Shown: positions 36,301-49,755 of the stretch, piece by piece
How the letters are laid out: every line of letters starts with the position of its first letter
Position numbering within the stretch: position 1 is the first letter of the stretch
Source of the DNA: Ancylostoma caninum
Lineage: Eukaryota > Nematoda > Chromadorea > Rhabditida > Ancylostomatidae
Direction: 5' to 3'
Length of the DNA stretch: 64,000 nucleotides
NCBI GenBank assembly: GCA_037903475.1
Contig: JBAJFG010000054.1
Coordinates: 310,001 to 374,000, forward strand
Notes under the pieces: generated by a model
Seen by the model: only the letters and a program-made list of their open reading frames with translations
What the model was told of the DNA's origin: nothing
Database searches by the model: none
Program-made: the position numbers and the translations under genes

Positions 36301-38909
36301 CTCTACCATCAATCCAGCTGAATTCACTAAAGAAGGGCACTTCCCTCGGGTTCTTGAATCCTGGGAAATCGAGGTTAAAACTGCGTTCCGCCAAGAGATC
36401 CCCTTCCCACCTAGGTTCGTACCTTGTACTCGTAAAAGTGAGAGCGCGGTCACTGCGACAGGTTTACGACGCTCGTGCGTGCGCTGTCAATATGCGATGA
36501 GTGATGCAGGAGCGAGATGAAGTGATCAGATGAGAACACGCCGCCGGAGTCGACGTCGGTTGCGCCACCAGCATGTCCGCAACGGCTTTGTTGTGCTTAG
36601 ATCTTATCGCTCACTGCCGCACTTTGAATCCACCACAGCTACTTTTGGGGCCTCGCCCGAGTCAAACAAGGTCGTGTTAATCTCTGCAACTGGGCTGAAG
36701 TCAAGCAGAATATTCCAGCAGAGAGTCAGAGAAATACATATAATGGGTGAATATTTACTGCTAATTCCAGGATTCTTAGGTGTGAAGCGCGTTCCAAATT
36801 TCAAGCTGGAGGGGGCAGGCGCTGCCACTTTGCTATAGGTTGGAGCACGTTCAAAATAATAAAGAGTGCGATTACTTGTCGAGCAAAAAGTTGTCTGTGG
36901 AATCTATAATACATTGAATCAGGCATTTTACCATTGGAATCGGCGATGCTTATTCACCTCGCACACCACATGGACGCGATATACATATGCACTCAGTAAG
37001 CATGTAGAAGAAGCAAGAAGATTGAATGAAAGCATCTAGAAACTGCGATGACACATCAGACCAAAGATTTAATTATGAGCTGACATGGTCACGAATTCGT
37101 ACAGTTATCCTCACACGTGTAACTCGCATGGGATTACTCAATTTACCTGAATTTAAAGGGAAAAACATGAAATAACTGCCCTCAAAAGAACAACTGCCTT
37201 TAAAAGTGGCGATGTAAGCGGTTCTTCTCTTGCGATTACATGGCAACTTACTGCCATAGAATCATCAGAGCAGAGCAACCAGTACCAGATACTTAACTAG
37301 CCCTCACATTTCCCCCAAGACTCAGTGCTATTTACCTGGAATATTTTCATGGAATGAATGTGCGTGCTTCGTTCACACATGAGCCGTCAAAGGAAGCAAG
37401 ACTGCTCCTAATCTTCGCGACAGAAAAAAAAACGCGCACGAAGTTTCAATCTGTCCAGAGCTTCGCTCGAAGCTCTAAAAGTTGAACAATTCCAGCCTAC
37501 CTTGAAAAAGCAGATTGTGCATATCGTGACGAATCTGAATACTTGCAATTTCTTCATAATAAGAATATTCCCCGAAATATCATGCGATAGGTGGGTTTTG
37601 CCCTGCAGAATTATCTTAGAGGAACACGATGGATCTAGTGGAAAGGGCCTCACGGGGGCGAAGGGAGCTGTTGCTGAGTTATCTCATCCCAAAAGCACCC
37701 GCAAGGGTACACATTCTCCAACCTCCTCTGACCCATGCATTTTTTCCATACCTGCTGCTAGCAAATTAGTAAACGAAATCTGCGACAACAATAAACCTTG
37801 AATTTTTACGTGATGAGACGGAACTCTAAACTTTGGACCAGCACCCATAACACAGGAGTCCCTTTCTTTCAAACGATGGGTAGCTAAAAATTTCTTAGTC
37901 GGTCGCATGGTCAGTATATTCACTGCATCCTGTTCTACTCGAACACATTATTTGTATTGATTTTTGTCTGTTTATTGCCCTTTCACGTTGTAGCATAATA
38001 AACATTGTTATTGTGATTATGATTATTATGACTATCATCTCAATAGCGGTTCTAAGATATTCATTGTATTAGAGGAATTTTTCCAATACCATATTAATCA
38101 CAATGTTTTTCTTGTAGATTATTTTCCACACTTTATTCACCAAGTGAAGTACCTTGCTTCGCACAGCTTTCAAGCAGGCAATGTCTTGGGTATCTTGGGT
38201 ATCACTCTCGTGCTTTCAAACTTGTTGTTTGTTTAAGTAGCAGTGACAGGATTTGGCAGGATGACGCCATTTTGACGCAACGCGGCGCTCAGCGAAAACC
38301 GCACGGCGGCTCGGGAAAAGGATTACCGGGAGTTAATCCAGTGCTATGTTTATCACCGTGACCATGAGAACCGAAGGCTGTGGCTGGGAGAGGACATCGA
38401 GGACACCGAGGACGACGGTCTCGACTCGTCCTCTCGGCAGGTGTCAGCATCGGTTCGACTGATAGCATCTGCTCGCCCTCTGCTGACAGTCGGGTGATCA
38501 ATCGCCCGCGTTTCAAATCGCCCTGATAAAAGGCCATTGCGGGCAAGGCGCAGCGTTTGAAAGGTTAAACGTGTTCCAGAACGAAATTCTTGCACAGCTG
38601 GTGGATCCAGAAATAACTATTTATACCATTCTCAGAATAAACTTTAATAAAAGCAAATAAAATAGGACAATACGAAAAAGGTGAGAACCGGAGTGTCGTC
38701 ACAACTACATAGACCTCTTTTTATATTTAGGTTATTGCAATAATTATACAGCATTAGTAAAACTTCCACCTGATTAAAGGGTTAAGGCTAAAATATCCTT
38801 GTTTCCAGTTTGGAATATCCTTAGTTGCGTAGGAACTAGCAGGGTTGTCCAGGGTCGACTGGACATTTCCACAATTGAGCTGCTGAATTACGCAGAAAAA
38901 ATCTGCTCC
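33363..38909. other. Long spacer without recognisable gene
   Basis: The longest frame is 151 codons (35194-35649, minus), with no domain, no splice partners and no codon pattern to separate it from chance. GC-richer patches occur near 36.45-36.6 kb and 38.28-38.55 kb without identifiable content. The 3' UTR of the RING gene lies at the right edge. Confidence 0.35.
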
Positions 38910-41900
38910 TCATTTGTCCGATTTGGAACGTCGGAATAGAAATTTCCATATCCGCTTCAGTTTGCTGGACTTCGCCGACTTTGTCGTTCGCAGCTCTTGC
39001 AGCCTCTGCAGTCTGCGGCACTCCAGGAGGTGGTAATCGACTTCCTGAAAAACACTTACTCGTCTTATATTGTAATTTATATCACAGTTTCTTAATTTTT
39101 TTTCAGTTTTTGGAGAAGAGTAAACTATGCTGACCTTCAGACGTTGTACGACACTCAAACGGTCCACTTCTGCCAGTTTTTCATCCGAAGCTCTTGCTCT
39201 GGCTGCTTCTATCATGCATATGGTCACGGTTGCCTAAAAAGTGAGAAGGCATTCAATCATTCGACCGAACGAGCAAAAACGCTGGATACACAGGAAAGGT
39301 AGTAGTACAGGTGATAGTAGCATTGAACATTTTATGGAACAAACCTGATCGCAAACGTCGGCATACAAATGGCATAAATAAGCTAAATCATCCAAGAGAG
39401 CGATACGTTCTGGATGATATGATGGGTAATTCTGAACAACATCTCTTTACTCATTTTGCCAGCACCTCCAAAATGCTTCTTCATTACCTTAGCTCCTACC
39501 CGTAAAAGCTCTGTATAGGCCATCTGCACACCTTTCCAGACCAATTTCCTTGAATTTGGCTTCTTGCTGGGTGAAGCTTTCCTCGAAAGGATATTGGCCT
39601 GGTGGAAGCAAATGAGGAGCGCGTCGGCATAGAGGGCGAGCTCTTCCTTTGGGACGTCACTGAAATTCCTGATTCCGTTGTTACGAATATTTGGCGAACT
39701 TGAGAAAATAGGAGACCAAAAATGTGTTTTATGTGTGCTCCAAGAACGTGTTATTTATTTTTCTGTATTATTGATTGGATTCTAGCTTTTACGTTAAATT
39801 CATGTTAAGAGTATGGTAGTCAAAGACAAAAAACTAGGAGGAACAGTTTTTTTTTTCTAGAAAAGGCAAGGTTCAATAGTATTCTGGACTAGCGACCACT
39901 TCGCTGACATTTGCGTCCGCTGTTATTAGTTTTTCGTGCATAATTCATCATTAGTTCATGAAATCTATGAGGAAATATATTCATACGTAACAGTGGCGAG
40001 TGCAGAAAATTTTCTGGGGAGGGGGAGGGTAAGCGACAAAAATTCTGGCCTTATCTGTCCCCACCTTACTGTACCACTTGTAACGACTTCCCATGACTGA
40101 TGTCCCTTTTGATTTTTTCTATTCTTTTGGCTTGTACGGATTTTGAAGACAAAAGCAATTCCATTCCTTGGCCCTTTTGATCCGTGAAGGCAAGAATAGT
40201 AAGTGTTTAGTATGTATAAAAAATCATAGCCTTATAAAAAATTATGGTTTCATCTGCTCGGCTCCTTGTACGGCGACGTAATCTTTCTTCTTCTTTATGC
40301 TTTTGTTAACTAGTCCTACTGTTTCATAACATTGGGCAACTCATTCTATTATAGATACTTATGCAGAAGTGACCTCCAAAAATTCCAGTAAAAACATACT
40401 CGTAAAGTATGGTAGTGATAATTGCGGCTGCCTTCAGGAACGTCTCCAATCGTTGCTCTGCCGTGTCCACAAGTGATGTCTTCTCCAGTAATCGAAGCAG
40501 TTCGCTGCCGGGAAGGAGCTTGGGAAGAGCAGCAAGGAGGAAGTCGAGTGATCCCACGTCCAATGCACTTTTAGCCCGAGGAGTGGAGATGCGTTGATAA
40601 AGTGACGAGGTGGACACATCTGCAAATAATTCGCGTTTGGGTATTATTCGCTAGGTAAAAACGATCAGCAAAGGAATCTGCCCACTTCCTGGGACTTCTC
40701 TGAGTTCTTGCGAGCAGCACAGGAGCCGGGAGCACTTCCGCACTTGTTTCATTTGTATTTCGCTGCAAGGAGTCGTTATTAGATTTTTTAGAGCGAGAAG
40801 CCTAGAAGTTGCTTACTTCAGCTTATACGGGTGAAGCACCGCTGTCGACTCGATCAGCCGAATCGCGTCGTCGAGGGCTGTAAGGGCGTCATTCAGTTCT
40901 CCCTGCAAGGTTGAAAGGATTGATGATCCTAATAAAAGTAAACGAAATAAAGGATGAATAAGGATTAATTTCTGGAAGATTCCGTACAAATTCTAAGGAT
41001 GCTAAATGTGCGCCGTACCTTGCTGGAACAAGCCGTCGAGAGATCGTGGAAACCTTGTGACAGAGATGTGGAATCTTGTGAACTTGCTTTCAAGCTGCTT
41101 CGAAGCTCTCGTAACTCTCCTAGGACCTGAAAGGGATTCTGGTTATTTGACAGATAGGCGCTGGTTGTATTTAAGCTGCTGGCAAACTTAAGACACCAAA
41201 AAACACGATTCTATAAATGTATAATAAACCGCTCTTATCCATGATTTCGTTTCATATGTGGGAAAGAATAGGGAACAATGTGCCAGCTGCTCGCTTTAAG
41301 AATTCATTCGGCTCAAAAATCTCTCTCATTAACTGTAGCAAATTCAAAGGTCGTAGCTGTTAGTACTGCTTCATTCATGCATCTTTCAGGTCCACCCAGG
41401 ACACTGTTAGAAGCAAATTTCACTACTGTGCCTCAAGCAGAGTGTCACTTCAGAAGCTGGACCCATTACGCAGAATGGAAACCTTGGTTTTGTTAATAAA
41501 AATTTTTAGGTTTGCATAGAAAAATCTTTGAGTTTTCTTTCGTGTGTATACTTTGAAACACGTGGAAATAAATGAGGAGGGAGAATGCCTCTACACTCCA
41601 TGTGGAGTATGACACCCTACTTAACCGTTGCATAACGATTGTGATACGAATCGATTATGGCTTCGGCAACAGCGATGCCAGCCACGTCCTGCCTAAAATC
41701 GATAGGTATCGGAAGCGACATGGACTATGGCGGCAAAAAGTACGTGGAGCATAGTGACAGATAGAGGTAGAATTCAATAATAACTACGACGAGTTACTAT
41801 TGGTTATTTGGAACTCCTGAATTTTTCCATCTCTATCTATTTATCTCTTTATTAGATATTAAACAATCAACCAATTAAACAAATAGCAGAAGTTAGATTT

Positions 41901-44390
41901 ATTTCAAAGAATGACTTGCATTTCCATTTTCTTGGCTAAATTAATACACTGAACAATGGTCCTACCTTTAGCTGTGCTGTCTGCAGTTGTGAGAGCGAGA
42001 GCAAACTGTGCCCGTTGTGCTTGTTCACACAACATTCAAGGCAGTAGAAGGTCTGAAAAATCCATATTTTCTGCAGTAGGTTCCATGCAAATTATAGATC
42101 GAAGTGGGTTACCGTTCTTTCGCCCTTGTTGCAGTTTTGGCAGAATCTGGCCGCTTTTGCGAGAATCTTCGTTGAGAGTTTACGCTTGCAATCGCCACAT
42201 TTTTCCCTGGAACAATGTGCCTTTCTAGGTCGTTAGTTTATGGTAACGAGGGATTGCATCTCCAGAAAAATTAGGATTCTACTTTGAATGATGTGTCGTT
42301 ATCGAAAACTCAGCTTGATCAATCTATACCTCTTTATTTTGTTTCATTGCTCTTAAAAAAGATGCATTCCGAAGGAAGTTCTGTCTGCCAGAGAACCTTG
42401 TTTCCAATCAGGATATAACTGTATGCAAGGGCGAAAGGAACACTACCTCTGTGCCCTGATTGTGCTGGCACGTTCTGGACACTTGCTTTTCGCCGACTCT
42501 GAAGTGCTCGGAAGAACCTGTGTCGGATTGTCAGGGACGTGGATGACCGTCACATTCACTTCACGTCCTCGCTGAACATTTTCGAGGATCTCTGAAATCA
42601 TAGTACTGCACTGGGTAATCCTTACTGTGGCAGAGATGAACGTACTGCACAGGTCCCAGTTGGTCGGGGCGACCTTAGCAACGTCAGTCGGAAATGACGC
42701 TCTGCAGGTGGGACATCTGATCGAGTCGAGCAAGTAATACTGAAATGACGCTGAGTTATGACCGTTCTACAGTGTAGTGGGGACTTGAGCTCGAACTTTC
42801 GTGAAAAATAGAGACCAGTAGCAGAATGCATGAACGTTTCGGGAAAAATAGGGTACTTCCCCTCAACCCAGAAAGCACGAGATTTTTACACAAAGAAGCT
42901 TGACTTTATTAGTATTGAGGCCCCAGTTGTGGCGAAGATCTGAGGTGAAGTGCACCTATTTTTGCCTCAAAAACTGGTCTACATGGGAATTACAGGCAAA
43001 TCAGCATCTTCTTGGGAATGTCCATGAACCACAGCACAGTTCATTTTCTGTATTTGCCTTTTTATCTCAGTTCTGCCCATCACTAACTCGCCGTGGTAGA
43101 AAAAAACTTTCAACTTGGAGTAGTTACTAAACACAGAACGACAAAGATTCCATCTATTCCTGCTCATCCAATAATAAAAACAATCGCAAAAACACTTCTA
43201 TATTAATTACTGCGTCGTTCAGGTTCACCTCATCACTGTGGTTGTTTTTGTTTCCTTTTTTGCAAGCGGTTCACTGCTTGTAAATTAATCTTCGAAAATT
43301 TGAATGATTTCAGGAAGAAATGATCCTGTATGTTTGTCCAAGTTTCATAATTTTCAGGGAGAAAATCGACGATTTTCTTCTCGAGAAGAAGAGTGTGGAT
43401 TTATGATTCGCATGCAGTTTGATTTATTGTGACATTTTACAACTTGTACGCGTCGTCTCCGCGGAAAAATTGTACAATCAAGTGAGAGTACATACCGTGA
43501 GAACAGCCAGCTATGCATAGTCCATCTCACCAAGAGCAATAATTGGATAGAAATCGTGATGAAAATTATCAGGAAACAAGAGTCCAAAGAGGCAGAAAGA
43601 GAGAAGTCTCAAAAAAATTGAATACCTGCTAAGGTCTCACAAAACATTTTCACCGTAATGCGAAAACCATCTTCTCAAAAATCACAGCATATGACGAGAC
43701 CCATAGTAGGTCTTTTTTTACCAGGGAAGGCAAAAACTGCCTACCAAATTGAAGGCCGCAAGTTTATGCATAGTTTTCGTTTCCTAACTGGTTCAATTAT
43801 GCTCAAAGAGCTCCAAAAAGTGGTCAGTTTCTTTAGAAAGAAACGCCAGGGCATGATACCACAGGTCGCGAAAGGAGAAATAACTAGTTTCTACTCCATG
43901 GAAGATCATCAGGTCATTCTTTTTCACGGAAGGTAAGAAGTTTTCTTTTGAGATCTTGGTCATGTGTCCAGAACGCGGTATTGACAAAACTATAACTAAA
44001 CGACAAAAGAAGACATGAATAGTACAGCCACTCTATAAAAGGAAGTTACAAGCAATGAATTACCCTTTTTGTTGGCTCTATGTCTCGAAAGTCACGCCAA
44101 AAAAAAAAAAGAAAATCAACAGAAGAACGTAGATTTACCTGTTGATGGCAGCATAGACTAAAAAGACATTGATCGCAGAAGTTGTGACCGCACGGGAGGA
44201 TCTTCGGTGGCCGTTCGACCGGCTGGAACGGCTCGAGGCACACTTCACACGACACGACGTCATCACCTTCGACGAGAAAAGACACGAGCCGACCACTCGA
44301 GCAGTCGTTCATCTGAAAGCGGTTGCTGCTGCAACAGTCGCTGGTGCAATGGCCTCGAAGAACACGGAACGGGGAGTTCTTTTTGGTCAT
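38910..44390 (-). CDS. RING-finger and B-box protein, probable E3 ubiquitin ligase
   Basis: Eleven minus-strand exons join in phase to 546 residues: 44390-44139, 42739-42447, 42224-42113, 42052-41966, 41126-41019, 40902-40817, 40762-40686, 40619-40400, 39659-39488, 39233-39135 and 39044-38910 (TGA). The RING is complete: C48-x2-C51, C67-x-H69, C72-x2-C75, C93-x2-C96, split between exons 1 and 2. A B-box-like finger follows at 191-234 (C191, C194, C210, C213, C223, C226, H231, H234), split between exons 3 and 4. The remainder looks helical (LGELRELRSSL, ALTALDDAIRLIE) and ends in a basic tail (KRIWKFLFRRSKSDK). This is a TRIM-like RING/B-box order without a recognisable C-terminal NHL or SPRY domain. 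The role in ubiquitin transfer is inferred from the RING. The exon 3 acceptor could also be 18 bases downstream, and the exon 7 donor is weak. Confidence 0.85.
42740..44138 (-). other. Intron 1 of the RING gene
   Basis: The donor is CAACAG|gtaaat and the acceptor is catttcag|TATTAC. The 1.4-kb intron splits the RING between its sixth and seventh zinc ligands. No other gene was found inside. Confidence 0.75.
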
Positions 44391-46439
44391 AAACCTTGAG
44401 GATGATGAGGTGATTTAATCTTAAGGAACATGCTGGACGACATGGCCAGAAGACATGGACCTTCGTAGAATCAAGGAGATGCATTTAACGCTGCTGTTTA
44501 TCAAGGAAAGGGGAAATCACAACTGGAGAAATAGTTGAGCTTGGACTTACCGTATTTTCCATCTATGTATTTAATTATTTGGTGAATATAACTTTCAAAT
44601 GATACTTCTAGAAATAATTAGAACACATTTTAATTTTCATAGAACGAAATGAAGGTATCGCCTTTAGATAAGGTAGTGATTTAAAAAGTGAACGATGCGA
44701 AACGAACCACTTGTTTTGTTTTAACCCTCTTTTTGTAATTTCTCCTAACCTTTTTCTATTAACCAGCACAATTTGACTCGAAATTCATTTGAAAAATTAC
44801 AAAAAGCGTGCTTAGACTGCAATGCGATGGAGTCGAATTTCCGAGATGGTTTCAGTGACCTAAGAGATGAATATTGAGGAAATATTCCTTTCGAAAACCC
44901 CACAAACCGTTTCTTTTTCCAAAGCATCCAAAGATTTTTGTATACTTAAGCAAAATATGGATCAGATCAGGGTAGAGTATGTTCTCGTATCGGAGTAAAA
45001 AAGAAGAAAAAAGGAGAGGAAGAAAAAGTAAAGAAGAAGGAAGAAGAGTATGATAATGAGACTTGAGAGAAAGACTGAGTATTAATTCTGAATGTGGATC
45101 AAATGTGCGAAGGTAATTAGGAGAAGGTGTGAAATGAGTTATTGTCGTTAGTGCACAATAAAAGAAAAACACGATCATGCACATATACTAAGAAGTTCAT
45201 TACAGGTCCACCCTGAAATCGTCTTTCAAAGGATGACTAGTGCCAATGTACAGATACACACCGAATCAGTCTCCCACTAAGTTAGGCTGAAAACCGGTCC
45301 CGTGTACGGGAGAGTAACTGACACAAATTGAGTATTACTGCTGATACCGATTCATCAAAGTTGCCCGAAAACCAGAGAACACAACTACGACAGCCCGTAG
45401 CGCGGTATTTCTGTAGGTGAACCCGCGAGTAAAAGGGCGGGTCATGCGGCACTACCCACAGAGTTCGACACCCTCGCAGGGCGGAGCCTGCACGTTGTCC
45501 TTGAGCTCACGTCGTCACAACTCAAAATGCAACTGGTAGTGACGGGGGAAATTGGGGCGAACCTCTCTGCGGTCAAGAGAGTTTCGAGAAAAAGTCTCGA
45601 CTCCGAAATTATCTACTCTGAAATCTGAAAACAAAACAGAAAGGGTGGGCGAATCAAGTCTGCCGGACAGAATACGGTAGGCTAAATCTGGGACATCAGG
45701 GAAATTCGATCACACCATGTTTCCATATCAAATTACTGCAGACAGCTGTGCGCAAGGGTCATCAACCCTTTCGAGGAACTGTATGCGCATAGTAAGGCCA
45801 TCTTCACGGTAAAGAGTGGTTTAAATATTATATCACCGCTTTTGAAGTGATCCACGAAAAAAAGAGGTGTCGAATTTATAAAGTGGACGTAATTGCGGAC
45901 TATTGCGAAAGCCTGGAAAATCCAGAGTCTCCTATCTACGCGCCAGTGGCGGATGTCTAATAGAAAGTGGGCGGGAGGGTGGTGGGAAAAAAGTGGGATC
46001 TCCGCCGCTTTGGGGAAGCTAATACAAGATTTTTATTTGTACTGTAAAGCAATTTCGAAAATTTGGCATCACATTCTCGGGAGTGAGGGGCACCCCCTCT
46101 GTAACTCCTGCTTCCGCCATTGCTATGCACGTGTTCGTGAATATGTGTACAACACATGCACATGCTTATGGTATGAACCCTATGTTGTTTCATCTAAACC
46201 GAACAATGAAGAATAGCCAGGAATCATGTTTGATTCCTCCAGACTGACTTATCAAACGCTACCCTTTGGCAATCCTTAATTTTAGCATTGTGACAGATTT
46301 ACAGGTATTTCTGTCCTCATAATAATACGCGTAGTCATTTGCGTGGAACTTGATAAAGTGATGGTAGGAAATGTATAAATCTAGTAGAACAACTCACTAA
46401 GGCACTCAATTACAGGTAACTTCGAAATCGTGTGACAAT
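44391..46439. other. Spacer with a GC-richer, possibly transposon-derived stretch
   Basis: From about 45,290 to 45,800 the sequence is richer in GC and contains short inverted matches (gtcccgtgtacgggag, gagagtttcgagaaaaagtctcgac). I suspect a decayed retroelement 5' region but can identify no coding motif. The rest is AT-rich and without supported genes. Confidence 0.3.
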
Positions 46440-46498
46440 ATACAAATCCGCTCTTGTAACGGATAATTATGAATAAATGAGATGAAATAAATGAAATG
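46440..46498 (+). mobile_element. Possible 3' tail of a CR1-like element
   Basis: gaataaatgagatgaaataaatgaaatgaa at its right part resembles, in the opposite orientation, the (ATGAA)n tail of the 1.5-kb retroelement. No RT sequence is recognisable to its left, so only a short 3' fragment could be present. Confidence 0.35.
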
Positions 46499-47045
46499 AA
46501 GAACTGTCACCGTTATTATTGAGGAAATAGTGAGTGGTTATAAAACCGCACATCAAAGATGTCCAGGGTTGGGATTCATGGGCTTTGGTTAGAGCGACTG
46601 GATAATCCACGGCACTTTTGGATGTGCTGCATGTCAAAGTTGGTTTCGCATATTATGCGTTCATTAATTTTAGCCTAGATTGGCTTAGGATCCCTAGCAT
46701 ATCTGATTCACTAACTGCTGAGCACCAGGATAATTTCTGCTCTAAATTCATTCTCTAGGCCTTGCCTGCTCATTTACCCCTTTTGTTTGTTTTTCCGCTC
46801 CCTACATTAGTTGCATTTTTCTTGCGTTTTCGATTCCTTCACACATGCTGACACAGGTTGTGCAGTGCCAACTGTCGCACTAAGTACAATAAATACACTA
46901 ACAAAACATGAACATAAACAGAAGAGGAAATATGAAGTCTTAATATCTGATGTGGTATTTTCATGCATACATATCTGCATGCTTTACCTACTACACCTTG
47001 TACCTCTCTCACTCTCATCTCATTTGTATAGCATTATGCACTTTT
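46499..47045. other. Spacer without recognisable gene
   Basis: No supported exon or RNA gene is seen. Confidence 0.4.
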
Positions 47046-47104
47046 GAAGCTTCCTTGGCAACTACTGATGAAAGGGTCCATGACCCGGGGGCGCCAAGGA
47101 AAGC
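47046..47104. other. Nested hairpin
   Basis: The outer arms AGCTTCCTTGGC and GCCAAGGAAAGCT pair over 12 bp with one bulged base. Inside lies a second stem GGGTC-CAT-GACCC. The loop between them contains CTGATGA. The compact nested fold stands out from its AT-rich flanks. It could be a transposon end or a structured RNA. Confidence 0.55.
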
Positions 47105-49292
47105 TACACTTCCGGTCTAGTTCAATCCCCGAAACTGGTAGTGTAAAAACATTAGGATGTTTGACTGCTGTGTTCTTGACACCACTCTTTATTACATTCA
47201 TCCCAGATAAATCAGGACCTCAACTGCTTTTCTTACATAGGATGTTACAACTCTCTGTGTATGCGTCCACCTACACACTACTACCGCACTAACTTTGTAA
47301 ATAAAAGCAGGTTCGCGGCACAGATTTGGGCTTCATTCGTTCCAATTTCAGTATTTCTTTCAGATCACCGTGATGTCACGAATAAATTTGGAATTTTTTC
47401 GAAACAAGACGGTGAGCCGCAGATAGAACAAGTCATTTAGGAAGGCCAAGGAGCGCTCTATTATTTCATCTAACATAATTACTGATATCCAATTCCACGA
47501 TTTTTTTCATCAGCTACGGATGCCTCTTACTCTTTCCTCATCGCATGCCATGTATCATGTGTTCGTTGTAAATGAAAAAGTCCTCAGAATTTTATGCCTA
47601 ATCAGGAAATTCGGACATAAATTTCAATCGGATGACAGGCTCCTCAGTTGTTTGCAATTCCTTGCGCTGGAATGAAGGAATTGTTGTGGAACGAGAAGAA
47701 TGCTAATTTGTGCTCTAATCGTTTTTGTTCCACCACATCAGTGCAGCTATTCTTATGAGAACATTCCTGACGTTTGTACGAGTGATTGCGTTGAAATAAC
47801 AGGTACTACAGCACGAAAAAGCAATGTTTCGCTAACGCACAAATCGGCTTGCTTAAAAACCTAAGAAACCATTTTTAATCTTACCTACGGAACTATTTTT
47901 ACGGAACTATTTGGGAAAAAGGCGCCCAGTAAACATTTTACTTTGAAACAATATGTTCCATGAAAAATGCGTTGCTAATAGTTTTGTGTAAAAAAAAACT
48001 TGTTTTACAATAAAAAAAAGAAACAGCGTGCTAGATGTGAATCCTCGATCCTTTTCCTTCTTCCAAATGAGCGAAATTTTGAATGGTTCAGTGAAACAGA
48101 TAGAGCGGCAACACTAGCTTGGTAAAATTACTAGGCTCCTACTCGGTTTGAAGTAGTATAATTTTCCAAATGTTGACACCTCCATCCTCTACAAGAAATG
48201 CCCCCGATCAATGCTAACTGTTAGTGGCTGGAGTTGGCTTTGCTGGAGACCAAGCTTAAATGACACTTGTCCAGTAGTAACTGGTACTGCATTCTCGATT
48301 ATCGCCCACGACGTCACCCTAAGTCGTAGCCGTCTCCCACGGCTACTACTCAGGAAGTCGGCACCGCGCAAAGGCAGCCACATTCCAATTCGAGTGCATG
48401 TAGTGAGCGTCGAGTGTTTACGGGCAATTTGTACGGTGTAAGTGAAACTGCTGAGAACTGATGGGAGAAGCGAGGGATGATTGGTGGTCGGCTACATGCT
48501 AGGTGTCAAAGCGATGCGATAAGCGCCGATCGGATCTCGCCTAGTGCTTCCAGATCACTGCCTACAGCATGGCAGGTGAGTTATGGTGGAGATAATATCA
48601 CTTTCACACCACGCCGACGATGTACTAGCCATGATGGCCTGCGTGATAAACACCTCTTCTTGTGGCCAGGGTCAGCAAATGTCGTAATTTGCCCGCAAAT
48701 TTAACCCGTGCTCGGAAACTTGAGAAACCTAGAGCCTAGAGATCTTTTTTCTTACCAGAAAGTGTAAGGACAGAAAAAAAATCTTTAGAAAACAGAAAGG
48801 GGCAGAGAAATCCGTTGCCCTCAAAGTGTCTACATATTTCCGCGCACATGTGAAAAAGTGTGCACTTCCACCACTTGACTCGAAAGTACTTTCACCATTT
48901 ACCTTTTCAAAATCAAGAATAGGTGTTTCTGTTGCTATAATTGTAGAGGCCATTTTCTGTGGTAGCAGCAACCATCGTTCTAGCGCAACAATTTGTTCCG
49001 TAAAATCTAAAAGTTCTTTTCACCCCTTACTATCGGCTTCACTTCCAACATGCCTCACTAAGCTCTGGCAAGACTCGAATCCGGTTTCAAGACAAACTCG
49101 TCGAAAAAAGTCACGCAATGCCGATTAGCCTCCGTGAAAACCTAGCATTACGTGCGATAAGTGAAAATGTGGGAAATGATGGCTTGGATAATGTTCACTA
49201 CGAGGGATGCGAGAAATGGTCCAGAAATTTTGGACGAAGAAATTAGGATACATATATGTATGTACGTGCGACCTCGCATGACTCAGTTATTA
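47105..49292. other. Spacer without recognisable gene
   Basis: A GC-richer patch at 48.2-48.6 kb has overlapping short open frames on both strands. I could not assign any of them to a family or link them by splicing. Confidence 0.35.
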
Positions 49293-49755
49293 CACATACA
49301 ATACTGCTCCTAATCTTTGCAAAAGAGGCCGCGCGCGACGCGTTGAACCGTCGCAAAGCGTCGCTTTTTCATAACATCCTAAAAATAAAACCAATTCCAA
49401 TTTTTCTTGGAAAGCCAAATTGTGCATTTCATGGCGAATGTTATGATATATGAACTTTTCAACATCGTGCCTTCTACTCTGCAGAAAATACCATTAAAAA
49501 TGTAGTATTTTGATCACTCTGGATTAAGGCGGTCAGGTACAAGGAAGTCTGCTTAAATTTATAGTGATGTTTTTGACCGATATAGAGAACAATATTGAAA
49601 AATTCATGAATCACTCGTTGTAATACAGAGAATCCATATATTCAGAAAAAATGAATATCCTTATTTCTAAGAAAATTACGAAGGTTAGGCGCTTTGCGAC
49701 GTATTGGGGCGTCGCACGCGTCCTTTTTGCAAGGATAAGGAGCAGTATTGTACGA
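49293..49755. repeat. Long imperfect inverted repeat
   Basis: The left arm (about 49293-49380) begins acatacaatactgctccta, and the right arm (about 49665-49755) in complement reads cgtacaatactgctcctta. Both continue with tttgcaaaa, gcgcgacgc-like and cgtcgcaaagcg blocks. Weak peptide similarity of frames in the two arms (TILLLI.AK) reflects the same duplication. About 285 bases lie between the arms. It is either a diverged foldback transposon or two inverted copies of one repeat. Confidence 0.7.

Noticed and set aside
47046..47104. Hammerhead ribozyme around CTGATGA
   Set aside because: The GAAA box is not adjacent to the inner stem, so the three-way junction cannot form.
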